NCBI GenBank assembly: GCA_941918925.1
Contig: OW799233.1
Coordinates: 124,210,833 to 124,274,832 of the forward strand
Direction of reading: 5' to 3'
DNA length: 64,000 nt
From: Phyto melanocephala
Taxonomy: Eukaryota; Arthropoda; Insecta; Diptera; Rhinophoridae
Of the stretch, positions 45,348 through 56,280 are shown piece by piece. The position numbers and the translations under genes are program-made. How positions within the stretch are numbered: position 1 is the first letter of the stretch; each line of letters starts with the position of its first letter. Under the pieces are notes generated by a model. It saw nothing but the letters and a program-made list of their open reading frames with translations. It had not been told where the DNA came from and did no database searches.

Positions 45348-45911
45348 CTACAAAGAAAGTGATGTTTATTTTAGAGATTATTCCAAGCGATTAACAAAAT
45401 AATAAATATTGTGCTTTAAATGTACACAAAATTGGTGGTGGGTATAAAAGATTCGGCACAGCCGAATATAGTGCTCTTACTTGTTTTTTATTTAATATAT
45501 TATTTATATTTTAATTATTTTTTTTTAATTTTTTTTTTAATTTTTTTTTAATTTTTTTTCTTATTTTTTTTTTTATTTTTTTTTACATACTTACGTTAAT
45601 TTATAATTTTGCAATGGGATGTTTTTATATATGTATGTTTTTTATATACTTATGTATGTACGTGTTTCATATGAGATGAATGGTGATACAAACTACTGTT
45701 ATTGCATGACTACACGTTGTGAAGGGTATATAAGATTCGGCACGGCCGAATATAGAACTTTTACTTGTTTTTCATACAAATCAATTTTTTGTGGTATTGA
45801 AATATGGTATATTAGCATTAAGACTGATGTTGATACATTTACTAGTACACTATGTGCTTTGTAGTTACGATTGTTGCTCTCACTCTGACATATATTAAAC
45901 GAAGACTAAAC

Positions 45912-46930
45912 AAAACAAGTAAGAGTTCTATATTCCGCCGTGCCGAATCTTATAATACCATCATGTACATAGGCATAGGTCATTATCGTAGGGAAATCAA
46001 TATATATGTATGTGTTGGGTGAATATCGAAACAAACCACTACTATTTCGGGTCACTTTTAGATCCCCATCGCTTTCCAGTGATTTCATGGCTACATATTG
46101 GCATCCATTCCTTCTCCCATTCAGTCCCGTGTCACACATTGCCGACTGGCGATTTTCGACAATCTTAACCTTGCAGTCCTTCGTAACTGCCAGCATCTTC
46201 GTTAGACTCAGAACCCCGAAGTATTCACACTTAATATATACCTACCTGTGATCCTTGGTCTAACATAATCTGAATCTCGCTAACCGACTTAAATACGAGG
46301 TCTAGAATTTCAAAATGCCCCATCAGTTAAGATACTGATGTCAATATCAATGCCCTCCATGTGAATCCATCCGCTATGAGCGTGCAAAGAAGCCCTACGA
46401 CCATCTTCGCACGACTCATGCTCTCTACCGACATCAGAGCCTCCCTATCCACTTTAAGTTCGAGGTCTAGGGGGTTCTATACCTTATTTGTAATGATACT
46501 GATGTCACTATCCATGCGCTAATTGTACATAGAAGCAACCGCAATGAGCGTGTGATGCAGGCCCTCGACCACATTCACTAGACTCGAGTGCTCCATCAGT
46601 ATTTGTGTCAGCTAACCTCTTTATGTACAAGTTCCAGGATACTCCTATTTCTGTCAGAGGTGCTGGTTATATCTCTATACCCCGGAATAGCAATAACACC
46701 AGGACGTGGACACTTCGTCAAGGTAAAGTGCACCCGAGGGGTAGCGAAGCCTAGATTTTGGTTTAATGTTTTACGTCAATAAGCTTCATTATTTTCGACG
46801 CAATCTTTGTTTTTCAATTCTTGCATAGTTAATTGTATTGTATTAGTGAATCGCTTTTATTTGATACCAATCTTGATGGGCGAAGAAAAAAATTATTCAC
46901 TTTTTTTTGTCCATGTTCCATGTTCAAAAG
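45912..46930 (-). mobile_element. Type III DINE-like element split by a GC-richer block
   Basis: The 3' end on the minus strand is ATTCGGC-ACG-GCGGAAT then AGAACTCTTACTTG. The CATGATGG / CTACGATAATGACC stretch follows to about 46010. The element resumes at about 46763 with the inverse of TCATTATTTTCGACGCAATC and the units CTTTTATTTGATACC / ATCTTGATGGG to about 46930. The 5' end is missing. Confidence 0.7.
46010..46762. repeat. GC-richer inserted block with about 165-bp tandem units
   Basis: The block is visibly richer in G+C than its surroundings. At least two units align: GAGGTCTAG at 46297 and about 46463, GATACTGATGTCA at 46331 and about 46495, then GCTATGAGCGTG / GCAATGAGCGTG and CTCATGCTCTC / CTCGAGTGCTCC. 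A third partial unit begins near 46627. On the minus strand the units encode similar but stop-containing stretches (KMVVGLLCTLIADGF and NVVEGLHHTLIAVAS). The origin is unknown; it may be a decayed repeat-containing coding region or a satellite-like insert. Confidence 0.6.
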
Positions 46931-47575
46931 TTTGACAAAATTCTATTAATCGTTTTGCATTATTGTGTCTGTGCGAATTACTCTCGATTATATTCTGTTG
47001 GGAGGGCCAGTTAAATTCACTGGCTTACGCAGCAGCAATTGACGCCTTGGGGTCATAATTTTTGTGTTATTCGTGACACACTAGCAGCAATACTTTAAAA
47101 AGTGACTAAAAATTGGACGTACGTGAGATCGAAAAAATCTAACCATATGAAAAACTCAATAATTTGGAAATGATTGATCTAACAGTTTCTATTTTTTTTA
47201 TTTAATTCATATTATAGATCACAGAAAAATATAATTTTTATAGTTTAATACTTTTAAACTCATGGACCTATTTTGGTAACCATTCCATTACAGAGTTGAA
47301 GTTGATTCCGTCAATTTTTGGAATAGTTTGACTATCTCTTTAATTCTTTTTTTACAAGAGCTCAAAATTTCATCTCTGGTCTTATCTGCGACAATTTGGA
47401 GAATTGGCCTCTCGTGGTATACAAACTAGGTTTTATTTTTCAATTTCAATTACGAAATTAATACTATTATTTCAAAATTTTATTTGATTTTGCTCTAATC
47501 ATCAAAATGATACTATTTATTAAATACAAATTTATTTTTTTAATTGAAAAAAATATTTGGAGAAATATCAATTAA
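46931..47575. other. No recognised gene
   Basis: Around 46985-47060 the inverse reads GTGAATTTAACTGGCCCTCC and CCCCAAGGCGTCAATTGCTG. This faintly resembles the mariner NWPPRS and IDALE code, too short and broken to call. Confidence 0.35.
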
Positions 47576-48441
47576 CGGCCCTTTTCACAAAGTGCGATTA
47601 TAATTTAACATGAACTTTAACCGTAAGTTAGGCAGAATTGCATTTCACAAAGTACGGTTAGCATATAACCGGCAGAGATTATTCAAAAAGTCTCTGTTAA
47701 ATTTAACCGAACAAAATCTTCCGGTTAAAGGCTTTTATTAAAATAAAAATAAACAAGAGCACTATATTCGGCTGTGCCAAACCATTTATATCCACCACCA
47801 ATTTTATGTTCTTTTATAGCACAAAGCTATGGAATAACATCTTTATACTAAAATATGTATCACTTTCTTTGTATAACTTCGATATGCTCGTAAAATGTTT
47901 TCGTAAATTAAGCACGTTAAAGTAGGCGTGTCAATAAAGTTTCTGCTAATAAATACAACTTAGATATTTATACATAGTCCTTTATTCTTCCAAAATCTTT
48001 GTTCATAGAGAAATTATTTATATGAATTTGAGATAAAGATAAAAATTTCCGTTACAAACGGAATGACAAAATAAATATACCCCCACCATTTTTTTTATTG
48101 GCGGGTATAATAAAGATATTATAATAAAATATAAAAAATTATACTTACCGAGGAACTGTATGTAAACTATTTTAAGTAAAAAAATTATTTTAAATATATA
48201 TTTGTCTTTCATCAAAAAATTTCTAAGAATTTTTGTATAATTTTTTTTTGATTCTCTTCTTTCATTCCACAATTTTTCGTAAATAATAAAAACCAGTATT
48301 TCCATACTTTTTCTATTAACTAACCGGAAGATGGTAAAACGCAAAACACTAACCGTATGTTAAATAGTTTCGGTTAACGATATCGGCGATTTGTTTTAGT
48401 TCCTGTTAAATTAATATAATCTCAGATTGTGAAAAGGCCCG
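47576..48441. mobile_element. Harbinger-like element split by a DINE
   Basis: The ends are CGGCCCTTTTCACAAAGTGC at 47576 and the inverse of CGGGCCTTTTCACAATCTGA ending at 48441. TAA duplications lie at 47573-47575 and 48442-48444. Sub-terminal GGTTAA / TTAACCG motifs recur, and similar motifs continue at 48600-49220 outside the element. No transposase frame is readable. Removing the 358-bp DINE leaves about 508 bp, a MITE-size element. Confidence 0.8.
47752..48109 (-). mobile_element. Short type IV DINE-like element
   Basis: On the minus strand the 5' head is TATACCCGCCAATAAAAAAA then TGGTGGGGGTATA. TCATTCCGTTTGTAAC follows, then sequence matching the interior of 42365-45487 (TAATAAAGGACTATGTATAA-like). 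The 3' end is ATTGGTGGTGGATATAAATG with the hairpin TTTGGC-ACA-GCCGAAT and AGTGCTCTTG. It carries no GTCY tract and is a compact deletion derivative. Confidence 0.82.
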
Positions 48442-48444
48442 TAA

Positions 48445-51368
48445 AATAGTTAAAAAATTTTATTGAAAAATTAATTAAAATTCTAGGATTTTTACAAATT
48501 ATTTGAATAATTTTTTTCACGCCTATAATTGAAATTTGGGATTAATTTAAATAAAATTTTTATTGTATCAGGCCTATTAACATAATATTCAGTTAAATAA
48601 ATTTAACGTTAAAGTTTGCTAATTTTCAGTAAGCTTAAACTGAAGTTTTAACTATAAATTAAAAATGTTCGTTAACAATAGGCAAGAGTTAGTTAACTTG
48701 TAGTTATCAATTATTATGAATGAATTTCAAAAAGAAGAAGAAATATATACATAAATAAAAATTCTTAATTTGCACTCATCTGCTAATAAATTTATTAAAA
48801 ATTGAATGTATTTCAAAATAATTTTTGCTATAAATTTAACAATTCTCTTAGATAAACGATATCTCATGAAAAACTCTGCATCAGGTAAATTAAAATGATC
48901 CATTCGACTTCTGTTGTTATACTTTCTTTTCATACCATAAGAAATATTTACTTTATATAAATTATACAAATGTGTAAATCTTTTAAATCGTAGAGGAATC
49001 TTTCAATGGTGTAAAAATAGCAAAAATATAATATATTTATTTTCTTACAGTTAAGAACTTAAACGCCAAGTAGTACTCGGTTAAATTTAACTGAAATTTG
49101 GCAAAATAATTTAAAAGTTATAAGATAACTGAACTTTGTGTTAATGGGTTTTAGCTAACCAAGGTTTAAATTTTTAAGTTTAGTGGTAACTGTAGGTTAA
49201 TTTTTTTATTGTTAACTGCCCTCAATAATATAAATTATTAAACCTCTCTTAAATAAAAGAAAATAGAAAAAAGGTTTACACACATATTTATTTTAACGTA
49301 TTTTTAACATACAAAAATACAAAGCATAGAATACATACTTATTTAGGAATGGTGACATAACCAAACGTCATATTTTCAAAATTAATGTGGGCTGCATCCT
49401 AGACTTAGGCACAAAGAAATTTTAAGCTTAAAAATTTTAATCAAACGAAGGAAAATAATTAAAATAATTACTTACATATTAAAGTAAGAATCCATCAGAA
49501 TATATAGGGCTGCAAGGCTTCAGTTCGATCTGCAATAAGGTTCAAGCTCTCTATGGTTAGAAACAAAATCTGTTTTTTAGCCGTGTAAATATGTATTTAC
49601 TTACTAGAATTTTAATCTGCTGATTCACAATTTTTTTCAGTATTAACCTTCATATTTCACATGGTTAATCAAAATTTTATTAAACCTTTTCTTCCAAATG
49701 AATTCTTGACAAAAAAAGTAAATTTTTTAAATTTTATTTTTCAACATACTATTTTGAACTGACAGAAATCTTAATGCTTTTTTAAAAAAATTAATATCAA
49801 TTAACACAATTATTTAAATTAATAAATAGTACAACTCAAATTTAAAAATAAATCAATTAGCCAATTAATTAAAATATTTATAATTAGAATTTTTTCTGTG
49901 TCCACTTTTAGGACTTTTCGTGAATACACTCATTATTTTCTTTAATTATTACTTTACAATATTTTTTAAAATTCTAAGTAATTTTAAACAGGTTAATTTT
50001 TATTTACATTTTAAACATTTCACAATTAATATATTTGTATTTGTTTTTTTAATTTGTTATTCTTAGCATTTACCTCAGTGTGTGAACAAAAGTTAAATAT
50101 TTATTTCTTCAAGTTTTGTTTTAGTTAGTTATAAAGTGTTTAAGCATGACTGAATCATGAAATCATGTTTGTTGCATTAACACATTGCAAGTTGTTGTTT
50201 GCATTGTAGATGTTTTAAATAGTTATTTAAGCGATGCATCATTCTTTAGTCATTCATTTTCTATGGTGTTAAAATGTATTTTTGATAAGCGAACAAGTTT
50301 TTTCTACTTCTTGATTGTTCATAACAGCGGCAGCGGGAAACATGAAGCAACAGAAAATAGCATTTATTAACAAGTGTTAGATTGCGGACATTGTGGAGAG
50401 TGCTGCAGAAAGGGAATGGTCTCATGAAAACAGAATTGGAATTATAGAAAACAAAGTAATTTTTGTAAAACTTTCATATTAGTTCAAACTTTGTTTCATG
50501 ACTATTAAAATTTTTTAAAAGTTAGATGAAGCAGTTTGCCAAAATTTTTTTTATTAGTCCAAGTTATCGCTTATTTCCCTTTCGTATCGATTAAAGCTTA
50601 AACTTCTAATACTGAAAACTTTTAATATTCAAGCTGTTGCATTTGTTGTCCATAATGTTGTTAATATTTGTTGTTGTAGCTGTTGCTATTTGTGCTGTGA
50701 ATAATGCAAATTGATTGCCTTTAAGCATTTGTACATACACACACACACACTGGAGCTAAACATGAAACTTAAATAAATATTTAACATTTATTTATTTTAA
50801 AACACACACAAATGCATTCATTTCGTTGCAAGCAGCAGCTGAAAAAAAAGTGGAGAAAAATAAAATTTAATTTACATTTTGATCTTAAACTAAAAATCTT
50901 TTACAATTTTAGTTTCACCATAATATTTCCTCTTAATGTTGATGTTGTTGTTGTTGTTGTTGTCATTTCTGTTGGTTGATTTGATTTTCATCAACTACAA
51001 CTAATTGCAAGGCGGTGTTTAAGGAACTAAACTGTCTGACTGACTGAATTAAGTAAATAATTGACAGTTTATGTCGGCATTAAACACTTTGATGTCTATA
51101 TGTGTGCATTGCTAAAGTTCAGTTGTTTATGCACGTTTTTAATTTACTTAAAATGCAACTGATTATTGTTGATTTTGTTAAGCATTACAGCTCTTTTGAG
51201 AAAAAATTGAATTGTGTTTTTTTAATTTAACACCTTTTGTTAATGCGTTGTTGTTGGTTTTAGATTAAATATCTATCTATGTGAGTAGGCCAGTAGTGTT
51301 TTGATATTAAAAGATTTGCTTAATAGTGTTAGGAATTCTTAAACAGATAAATTTTTATTAAATTTAAT
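48445..51368. other. About 2.9 kb with no recognised gene
   Basis: GTTAACT/AGTTAAC-rich sequence at 48600-49220 recalls the ends of the preceding Harbinger-like element. A CA run lies at 50738-50751 and a GTT run at 50939-50963. Beyond these nothing was recognised. The paucity of insertions makes this the best candidate for original host DNA in the window. Confidence 0.5.
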
Positions 51369-52870
51369 TAGAGTCTATATTCGGCCGTGCCAGCTCTGAT
51401 ATTACCCTTCACCATAATGTACATAAATAAGTATAATGATCACATCGTAGCGAAACTTTGATTTCAAAACTAACGTCTTATGCCATTTTGCTTTGTTATT
51501 TCCATACTGCTGGGGTAAAGAAAAAGAAAACCCGCCATTTTGTTTTGAACATTTTCTTTGATTTAATACTTTATAGTTTAATTATTCTACTGGTCTAGCC
51601 ATTTCATTTATACTAATATTGAGGGGTTGAAGGAGGTACATTCTATATACTAGATTTGACCCCTGTATAAATTTATTGTACGCCATTTTGTAGATGCAGC
51701 CATCATGGATTTGAATATTTTTAATGTGAATTAAAGTCCGCTAGTCAAGCCCTTTCATTTTATACTCATATTGTTTCTATCAAATGTCTAGAAGAGGAAA
51801 AAAATAGATTTTCGCTTGAAAAACACTAAAGGCCTAACTATATTATGCTTTTGCTGGCTTAAGCAAATGTGCGGATACACAAAATTAAATGTATGCAACT
51901 ATATTGTACTTAAGAAACTTTTCGTCAAGTTTCGTCAAGTGTCATTTGCTTAAGCAAACTGCGAATCTGATCGTACTTTGCTTACGAAAATAGATTTTCA
52001 TTTGATATGTACACACTGTTGCATTATTTAGCACTTTTTTTTATTAATGTTGTCATTTGTTTTTTTAAATTAGTGAAAAAATGTATAAATTTAATAGTTT
52101 ATAGTAAAATATTTTTACATTTTACACATTAAATAATAATTTTGTGACAATATCAATATATTTAGGATATACAGAAATAAAACAGCTTTTGCAAAAGTAC
52201 AAATATTTGCAACTAATCATAGTAAGTATTTAAGTTTAAAAAGTACAATATATCCACCGACAAGTCTTCAAAAATTTGCTTAAGCATTTGACAGACTTTT
52301 CGTTGGTTTTTGACATTAGCTTAAGCCAGCAAAAGCATAATATAGTTAGGCCTTAAAGCTGATATATTTTTATGTTTGTATCTTAGTTAGTTTTACACAG
52401 ATTTATTACTATTTTTGTAGGAATAATTTTTGGCATTACGTCTTGTAATTTGGTGTTTTTATCCTGTCAAAAATTATGTAGGAGGCTAAGAAAATTTATA
52501 CATTAAAAAAAACAAAATTTTGTGAAACAATTTTTGCCTATAACTCTACCGATTAGTGGCCGATTTGTCTAAAATTTGTTACGAATACCTCTAGAGGCAT
52601 ATTACATTTATAAATAGAAGCAACATTTTTTTTGTTTTCTGGTAAAAATATAGAAAAAGACGTAGACAGTTTTGTTTATTTGCTCATATATCAAAAACTT
52701 ATAGAGTGCTTGTACTGGATTTCAATAGCGACTCATTTCAGAATATTTCTAAAATAATGATACCACATACAGATCTGTGCAAGATATACATGCTTTTAAA
52801 AGTTTATTTCCACCAACACGCGGACAGACGGGCAGAGCTCGAACAACTCCCCTATTATAAGTTTTTTTTA
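51369..52870 (-). mobile_element. Type III DINE-like element split by a Harbinger-like MITE
   Basis: On the minus strand the 3' end is GGTGAAGGGTAATATCAGAG then CTGGCACGGCCGAATA. Units with CGCCAT and CTAGTCAAGCCC follow to 51829. The MITE occupies 51830-52353. Then come the block shared with 62500-62720 and 1-400, a CCCGTCTGTCCGCGTG tract and AAACTTATAATAGGGG at about 52860. The 5' hairpin is missing. Confidence 0.78.
51830..52353. mobile_element. Harbinger-like MITE with 35-bp inverted ends
   Basis: The left end AGGCCTAACTATATTATGCT then TTTGCTGGCTTAAGC is matched exactly, inverted, at the right end (52319-52353). The 3-bp duplication is TAA at 51827-51829 and 52354-52356. Additional GCTTAAGCAAA motifs lie inside both ends. 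It is 524 bp, non-coding, and probably young given the end identity. Confidence 0.9.
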
Positions 52871-52877
52871 CAAACAT

Positions 52878-53333
52878 ATAAAAAACATAGATATATAAAA
52901 GCATTCCATTGTACAATTATAAATTGAGTTTATATATCAATGTTTAAACCAAAACAAAAAATTAAAAAAAAAATTTATAAAAAAAATAAAAATATAGTAA
53001 GAAAATAAAAATATAAAAAACAATTTTTTTTGCTCAACTGGAATTCGATGCAACGTTCATTCTGACCAGTGTATTACGTTTGTTTGTATGTATGTGTTAA
53101 ATGTGTTGTATATTGTTGTTGTGAAAAAAAAGAGGTGGTCGTGATCTGCTCCCGAAAATATTTGATATTTTAACATCGCGGGTGGAGGCGATGTCAGGGG
53201 GCTTCAAAAGTTGATTTAAACATACACACAGACAGACTGGCAATTCTTAATTGACTTCCCTATTCATAAGCTTTTAGAAAATGTATACTTTATGGAAAAT
53301 GAAAATTGTAGAAATTTCACACGGATTGACAAA
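52878..53333 (-). mobile_element. Type I DINE-like fragment, inverted relative to its neighbour
   Basis: On the minus strand it holds the GTCAATCCGTGTGAAATTTC start region, a damaged core, CAGTCTGTCTGTG, CCCCCTGACATCG, ACAACAACA and GAATTCCAGTTGAGC. It then runs through the A/T zone and TTATAATTGTACAATGG to about 52880. Both termini are missing. It abuts a plus-strand fragment at about 53334. Confidence 0.75.
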
Positions 53334-53334
53334 C

Positions 53335-54159
53335 GTGGCATCGAATCCCAGCTGAGCCAAAAAAATTTTTTTAAAAATTTTTTTTTATATTTTATTTTTT
53401 TTTTTAATTTTTATTTTTTTTTTATTTTTTATTTTATATATTACTAGCCAAACCCGGCGCGCGTTGCTACGCCCCTTACTGAATCGAAATGCATTCTGAA
53501 TTTTATTTGATATCAAGTGCAAAAACCTAAAAATTATAATTTTTTTTTATAGGCGTGGCATTGCCCACTTTTCTAATCACGAAATTGTAAAGTCATAACA
53601 GCTCAATATGTGTGCAAAGTTTCAGAAGAATCGGACCAGTGCAAGTACCTCAAAATGATATCTATTTTTTATGGGCGTGGCACTGCCCACTTTTCTAACC
53701 ACGAAATTGTAAAGTCATAACAGCTCAATATGTGTGCAAAGTTTCAGAAAAATCGGTCTGGTGCAAGTACCTCAAAATTATTACCTTTTTTTATGGGCGT
53801 GGCCCTGCCCACTTTTCTTATCACGAAATTATATGGTTATGACAGCTTAGTATGTGTGCAAAGTTTCAGAAAAATTGGTCCAGTGCAAGTGCCGCAAAAT
53901 TAAAACTTTTTTAGGGGCGGGGACCCGCCCACTTTTCTTATCACAAAATTATTTAATCATGACAGCTCGATATGTGTGCAAAGTTTCAGAAAAATCGGTC
54001 AAGTGCAAGTAGCTAAAACTGATAACTAATTTTTATGTTTTTTTATGTACGTATTTCATATGAGATGAATGGTGATACAAACTACTGTTATTGCATGACT
54101 ACACGTTGTGAAGTGTATATAAGATTCGGCACGGCCGAATATAGCACTCTTACTTGTTT
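53335..54159 (+). mobile_element. Type I DINE-like 3' half with an inserted tandem-unit repeat
   Basis: It starts at GTGGCATCGAATCCCAGCTG and enters the A/T zone. It is interrupted at 53443-54037 by a GGGCGTGG repeat. It resumes at TATGTACGTATTTCATATGA, GATGAATGGTGATAC, GTGAAGTGTATATAAG, the perfect hairpin and AGCACTCTTACTTGTTT. Confidence 0.85.
53443..54037 (+). mobile_element. GGGCGTGG tandem-unit repeat element, 3'-truncated
   Basis: It starts ACTAGCCAAACCCGGCGCGC then GTTGCTACGCC as at 21564. It has four units of about 120 bp (GGCGTGG near 53553, 53673, 53794, 53914) and stops after GCTAAAACTGATAACTAATT. The CA-run and TATATAGAT end of the other copy are absent. Confidence 0.82.
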
Positions 54160-55037
54160 TTACTTTAGTTTTTAGTTCAATTATGATTAAACTGAAGTTC
54201 AGTTCTAATATAGATAAAACAAATAAGTTTTAAATTGGCAACACTTCCAACTAAAAATTTTGTTTTTTATTCAACCCGTACACCCACTTGCATCAGGTTC
54301 AAACTTGTCATTAAAGTAGTCATGTGTGTTTAAACATTTATTCCCCGCTCAGTATGTAAATTCGGCGGCAAAATTCTTTTATTTATTATACCCTTCTTTT
54401 TCATTACAATCGTTTGTTCTATTTTTGCATTGTGATATTTTTTTTAAATGCTCTACGATTTAAATGTTATTCTTTTAATAGTTTTCGTAAAAAAAATTCA
54501 TTATTATCTTGTTGTCTTTCTCAGACCGGCTTGCAGTTGATTGTGACTCTATTTGCTGTCGTCTAGATTGAATTAAACTAAAATAATTATTTTATTTGTT
54601 TACAAATCAGTTTCAAATTAAGCTGAGTGGGTGTGTCAGTCGATTGAGTGTTATTTTGCAAATGCAGTTGCTTAAGCTTTATTATAGAAATTCTAAGTAA
54701 AAATTTTAATTGTCGAATGAGATAAGCATATAAGAAATAACATTCTAGAAAGTGAACACGAAGTGGTCTTGGTTATATTAAGTCGAGTGTTTAAAGTGTG
54801 TTTAAAATTTAAGAAAACTTTCTCAAATCAAGTTAAAAATTTGAATATAATTTCGTGTAACAGATTAACATGTACAGTGAACAAAATAAGTTTAAGTACA
54901 CGCATATTTCTATTAGTCAAATCAGTTACAGATGTTCTATAGAAAATTTTCAAATAAGTCTTTAATAAACCTAAAATATTTTTTATGAATACGGGAGTCT
55001 TTATTTAAAAATATTCTTTTCATAATATAATTTTTTT
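54160..55037. other. About 0.9 kb with no recognised gene
   Basis: AT-rich sequence without recognisable coding or terminal repeats. Confidence 0.5.
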
Positions 55038-55291
55038 AATGTATGCATGCGGATTTTCTGTGCACCAAATGCGACAATTGTGCTTGTTTACATACCTGCC
55101 AAGATCAAAATGAGCTTCATCTGAAAATATGATTTTTTTTGGCAAAATCGGCCAAAGTAATGTCGCAATATTTCCCAGCGTTGTTCAAGCGGAAGGATAA
55201 AACTAATTATCTGTCAAATCAGACATGAGCTAAGTGTTACCATTCACGAAATAAGCACTAGTTGAAAAAAAACGTTCGATGGCGGACCCTT
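55038..55291 (-). mobile_element. Mariner-like deletion derivative (copy 3), truncated
   Basis: The right end GTTCGATGGCGGACCCTT ends at 55291. The remaining code runs from the transposase start (TTGAACAACGCTGGGAAATA) through DFAKK and FSDEAHFDLG-type sequence. It breaks off at the code for NPHAY (ATGTATGCATGCGGATTTTC). It shares the N-terminal deletion junction of copies 2 and 4. The left end is absent. Confidence 0.85.
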
Positions 55292-55509
55292 CACATAAAA
55301 AAGCTTTTTTTAACACAACGAAAGAAATATTTTCTAAAATTTTACATGTTAACAAAACAAAAATGTATGTGCATTTTTGTAAACAAAGCCATTAACACTC
55401 CAAATAAAAGTTAGACATTCCAAATAAATTTTACCATTTCACTACTTATTAAACTGTTAAATATTTACACACATTCATATGTGCAATATGTAACTAAAAA
55501 AATACATTC

Positions 55510-55665
55510 GGTGTATTCACAAGAAGCCCTAAGTGTCGTATTGTCATAATTAAAAAAAAAAAATAATAAAATCTTTGAGTTGTATTGTTTGCTGTAAAAA
55601 TTTAAAATTTTGAAAAATTATGTCATTATGACAATACCACACTTAGGTCACCTTGTGAATTCACC
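55510..55665. mobile_element. Small foldback MITE
   Basis: GGTGTATTCACAAGAAGCCC then TAAGTGTCGTATTGTCATAA at the left pairs with the inverse of the right end, GGTGAATTCACAAGGTGACC then TAAGTGTGGTATTGTCATAA. The arms are about 42 bp around an A/T loop. A related end is at about 12490-12526. No clear target duplication. Confidence 0.75.
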
Positions 55666-56266
55666 AATTATAAATATTTTAAATATTTAAACAAAAAAAC
55701 ACAAAATAATTATTATCTTTAAATGATTTATACAGCTTTTTCTTGTTTCACATAAAATACAATATTTATTAGTTTTAAACTTATGTTTCACATTAACGCA
55801 TGTAAAATTGACAGCCATTAAAATTTATCTATTTTTTCTTTCTTTCTTGAAGACAAAAAAAAAACGGTTAACCAAAAAACAATAGAAAAATGTGTAAAGT
55901 TCAGTGATATTGTAGGTAATTATCAAACAAAAAAATAAATGTTAATGCACCTTTGAAATGTAAAAAAGTGTTTTCTACTTTTACTCTGGTAATGATGCAA
56001 ATATTAGTCAAAAATCATGTGCATAAAGTAAGTTGTACGCACACGAAACTCTTTTTGAATCATAAAGAGAAGCGATGTGTGGGCGAGTATTTTTTCAACT
56101 TATCATCGCGCAGGCTCTGAAATAAAAATAATAGGGTCGTTGCTATTGCATTTTTCTCATCCTTCAACACTAGAAAATAAAAATTGTATGAAAACAATTG
56201 CCGTATCTGCCATTTAATTGCAATACCGATTTAATTGCAATAATCCTACGTATAAACGTTGTTATA
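55666..56266. other. About 0.6 kb with no recognised gene
   Basis: Nothing recognised. ATTTAATTGCAATACCGATT then TAATTGCAATAA near 56210-56243 is a small local duplication. Confidence 0.45.
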
Positions 56267-56280
56267 AGGGTGTCTCCTTA

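Larger units (their letters stand above)
42365..45487 (+). mobile_element. Type IV DINE-like element or composite with two 5' heads
   Basis: The 5' head TATACCCACCACCAAAAAAA then TGGTGGGGGTATA forms a hairpin. It is followed by TCATTCCGTTTGTAAC, the ACCCCATAAAGTATATAT core, CCGTCCGTCTGTCCGTC and a block about AAAGCTAGAGGGCTC. A second, shorter head starts near 43944 and runs colinear with the first for about 500 bp. Only one 3' end exists: TTGGTGGTGGGTATAAAAGA then ATTCGGC-ACA-GCCGAAT and GTGCTCTTACTTG. Segments around 44486-44645 and 44773-44930 are tandem copies (CACGCCCACT, TTTTGGAATAATAAAGGACT). It is non-coding; one copy probably inserted into, or recombined with, another. Confidence 0.8.
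41335..45771 (+). mobile_element. Type I DINE-like element split by two insertions
   Basis: The 5' part (41335-41699) carries the type I hairpin, core, GTCY trace and GGACCCGGGTGAGG. The hAT MITE follows at 41700-42265. The middle (42266-42364) resumes at ATATTGGTTAGAGTAAACGT and CCAGCTGAGCC. The type IV element occupies 42365-45487. The 3' part (45488-45771) has the A/T zone, TATGAGATGAATGGTGATAC, GTGAAGGGTATATAAG, the hairpin and GAACTTTTACTTGTTT. Removing the insertions gives a standard-length element. Confidence 0.85.
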
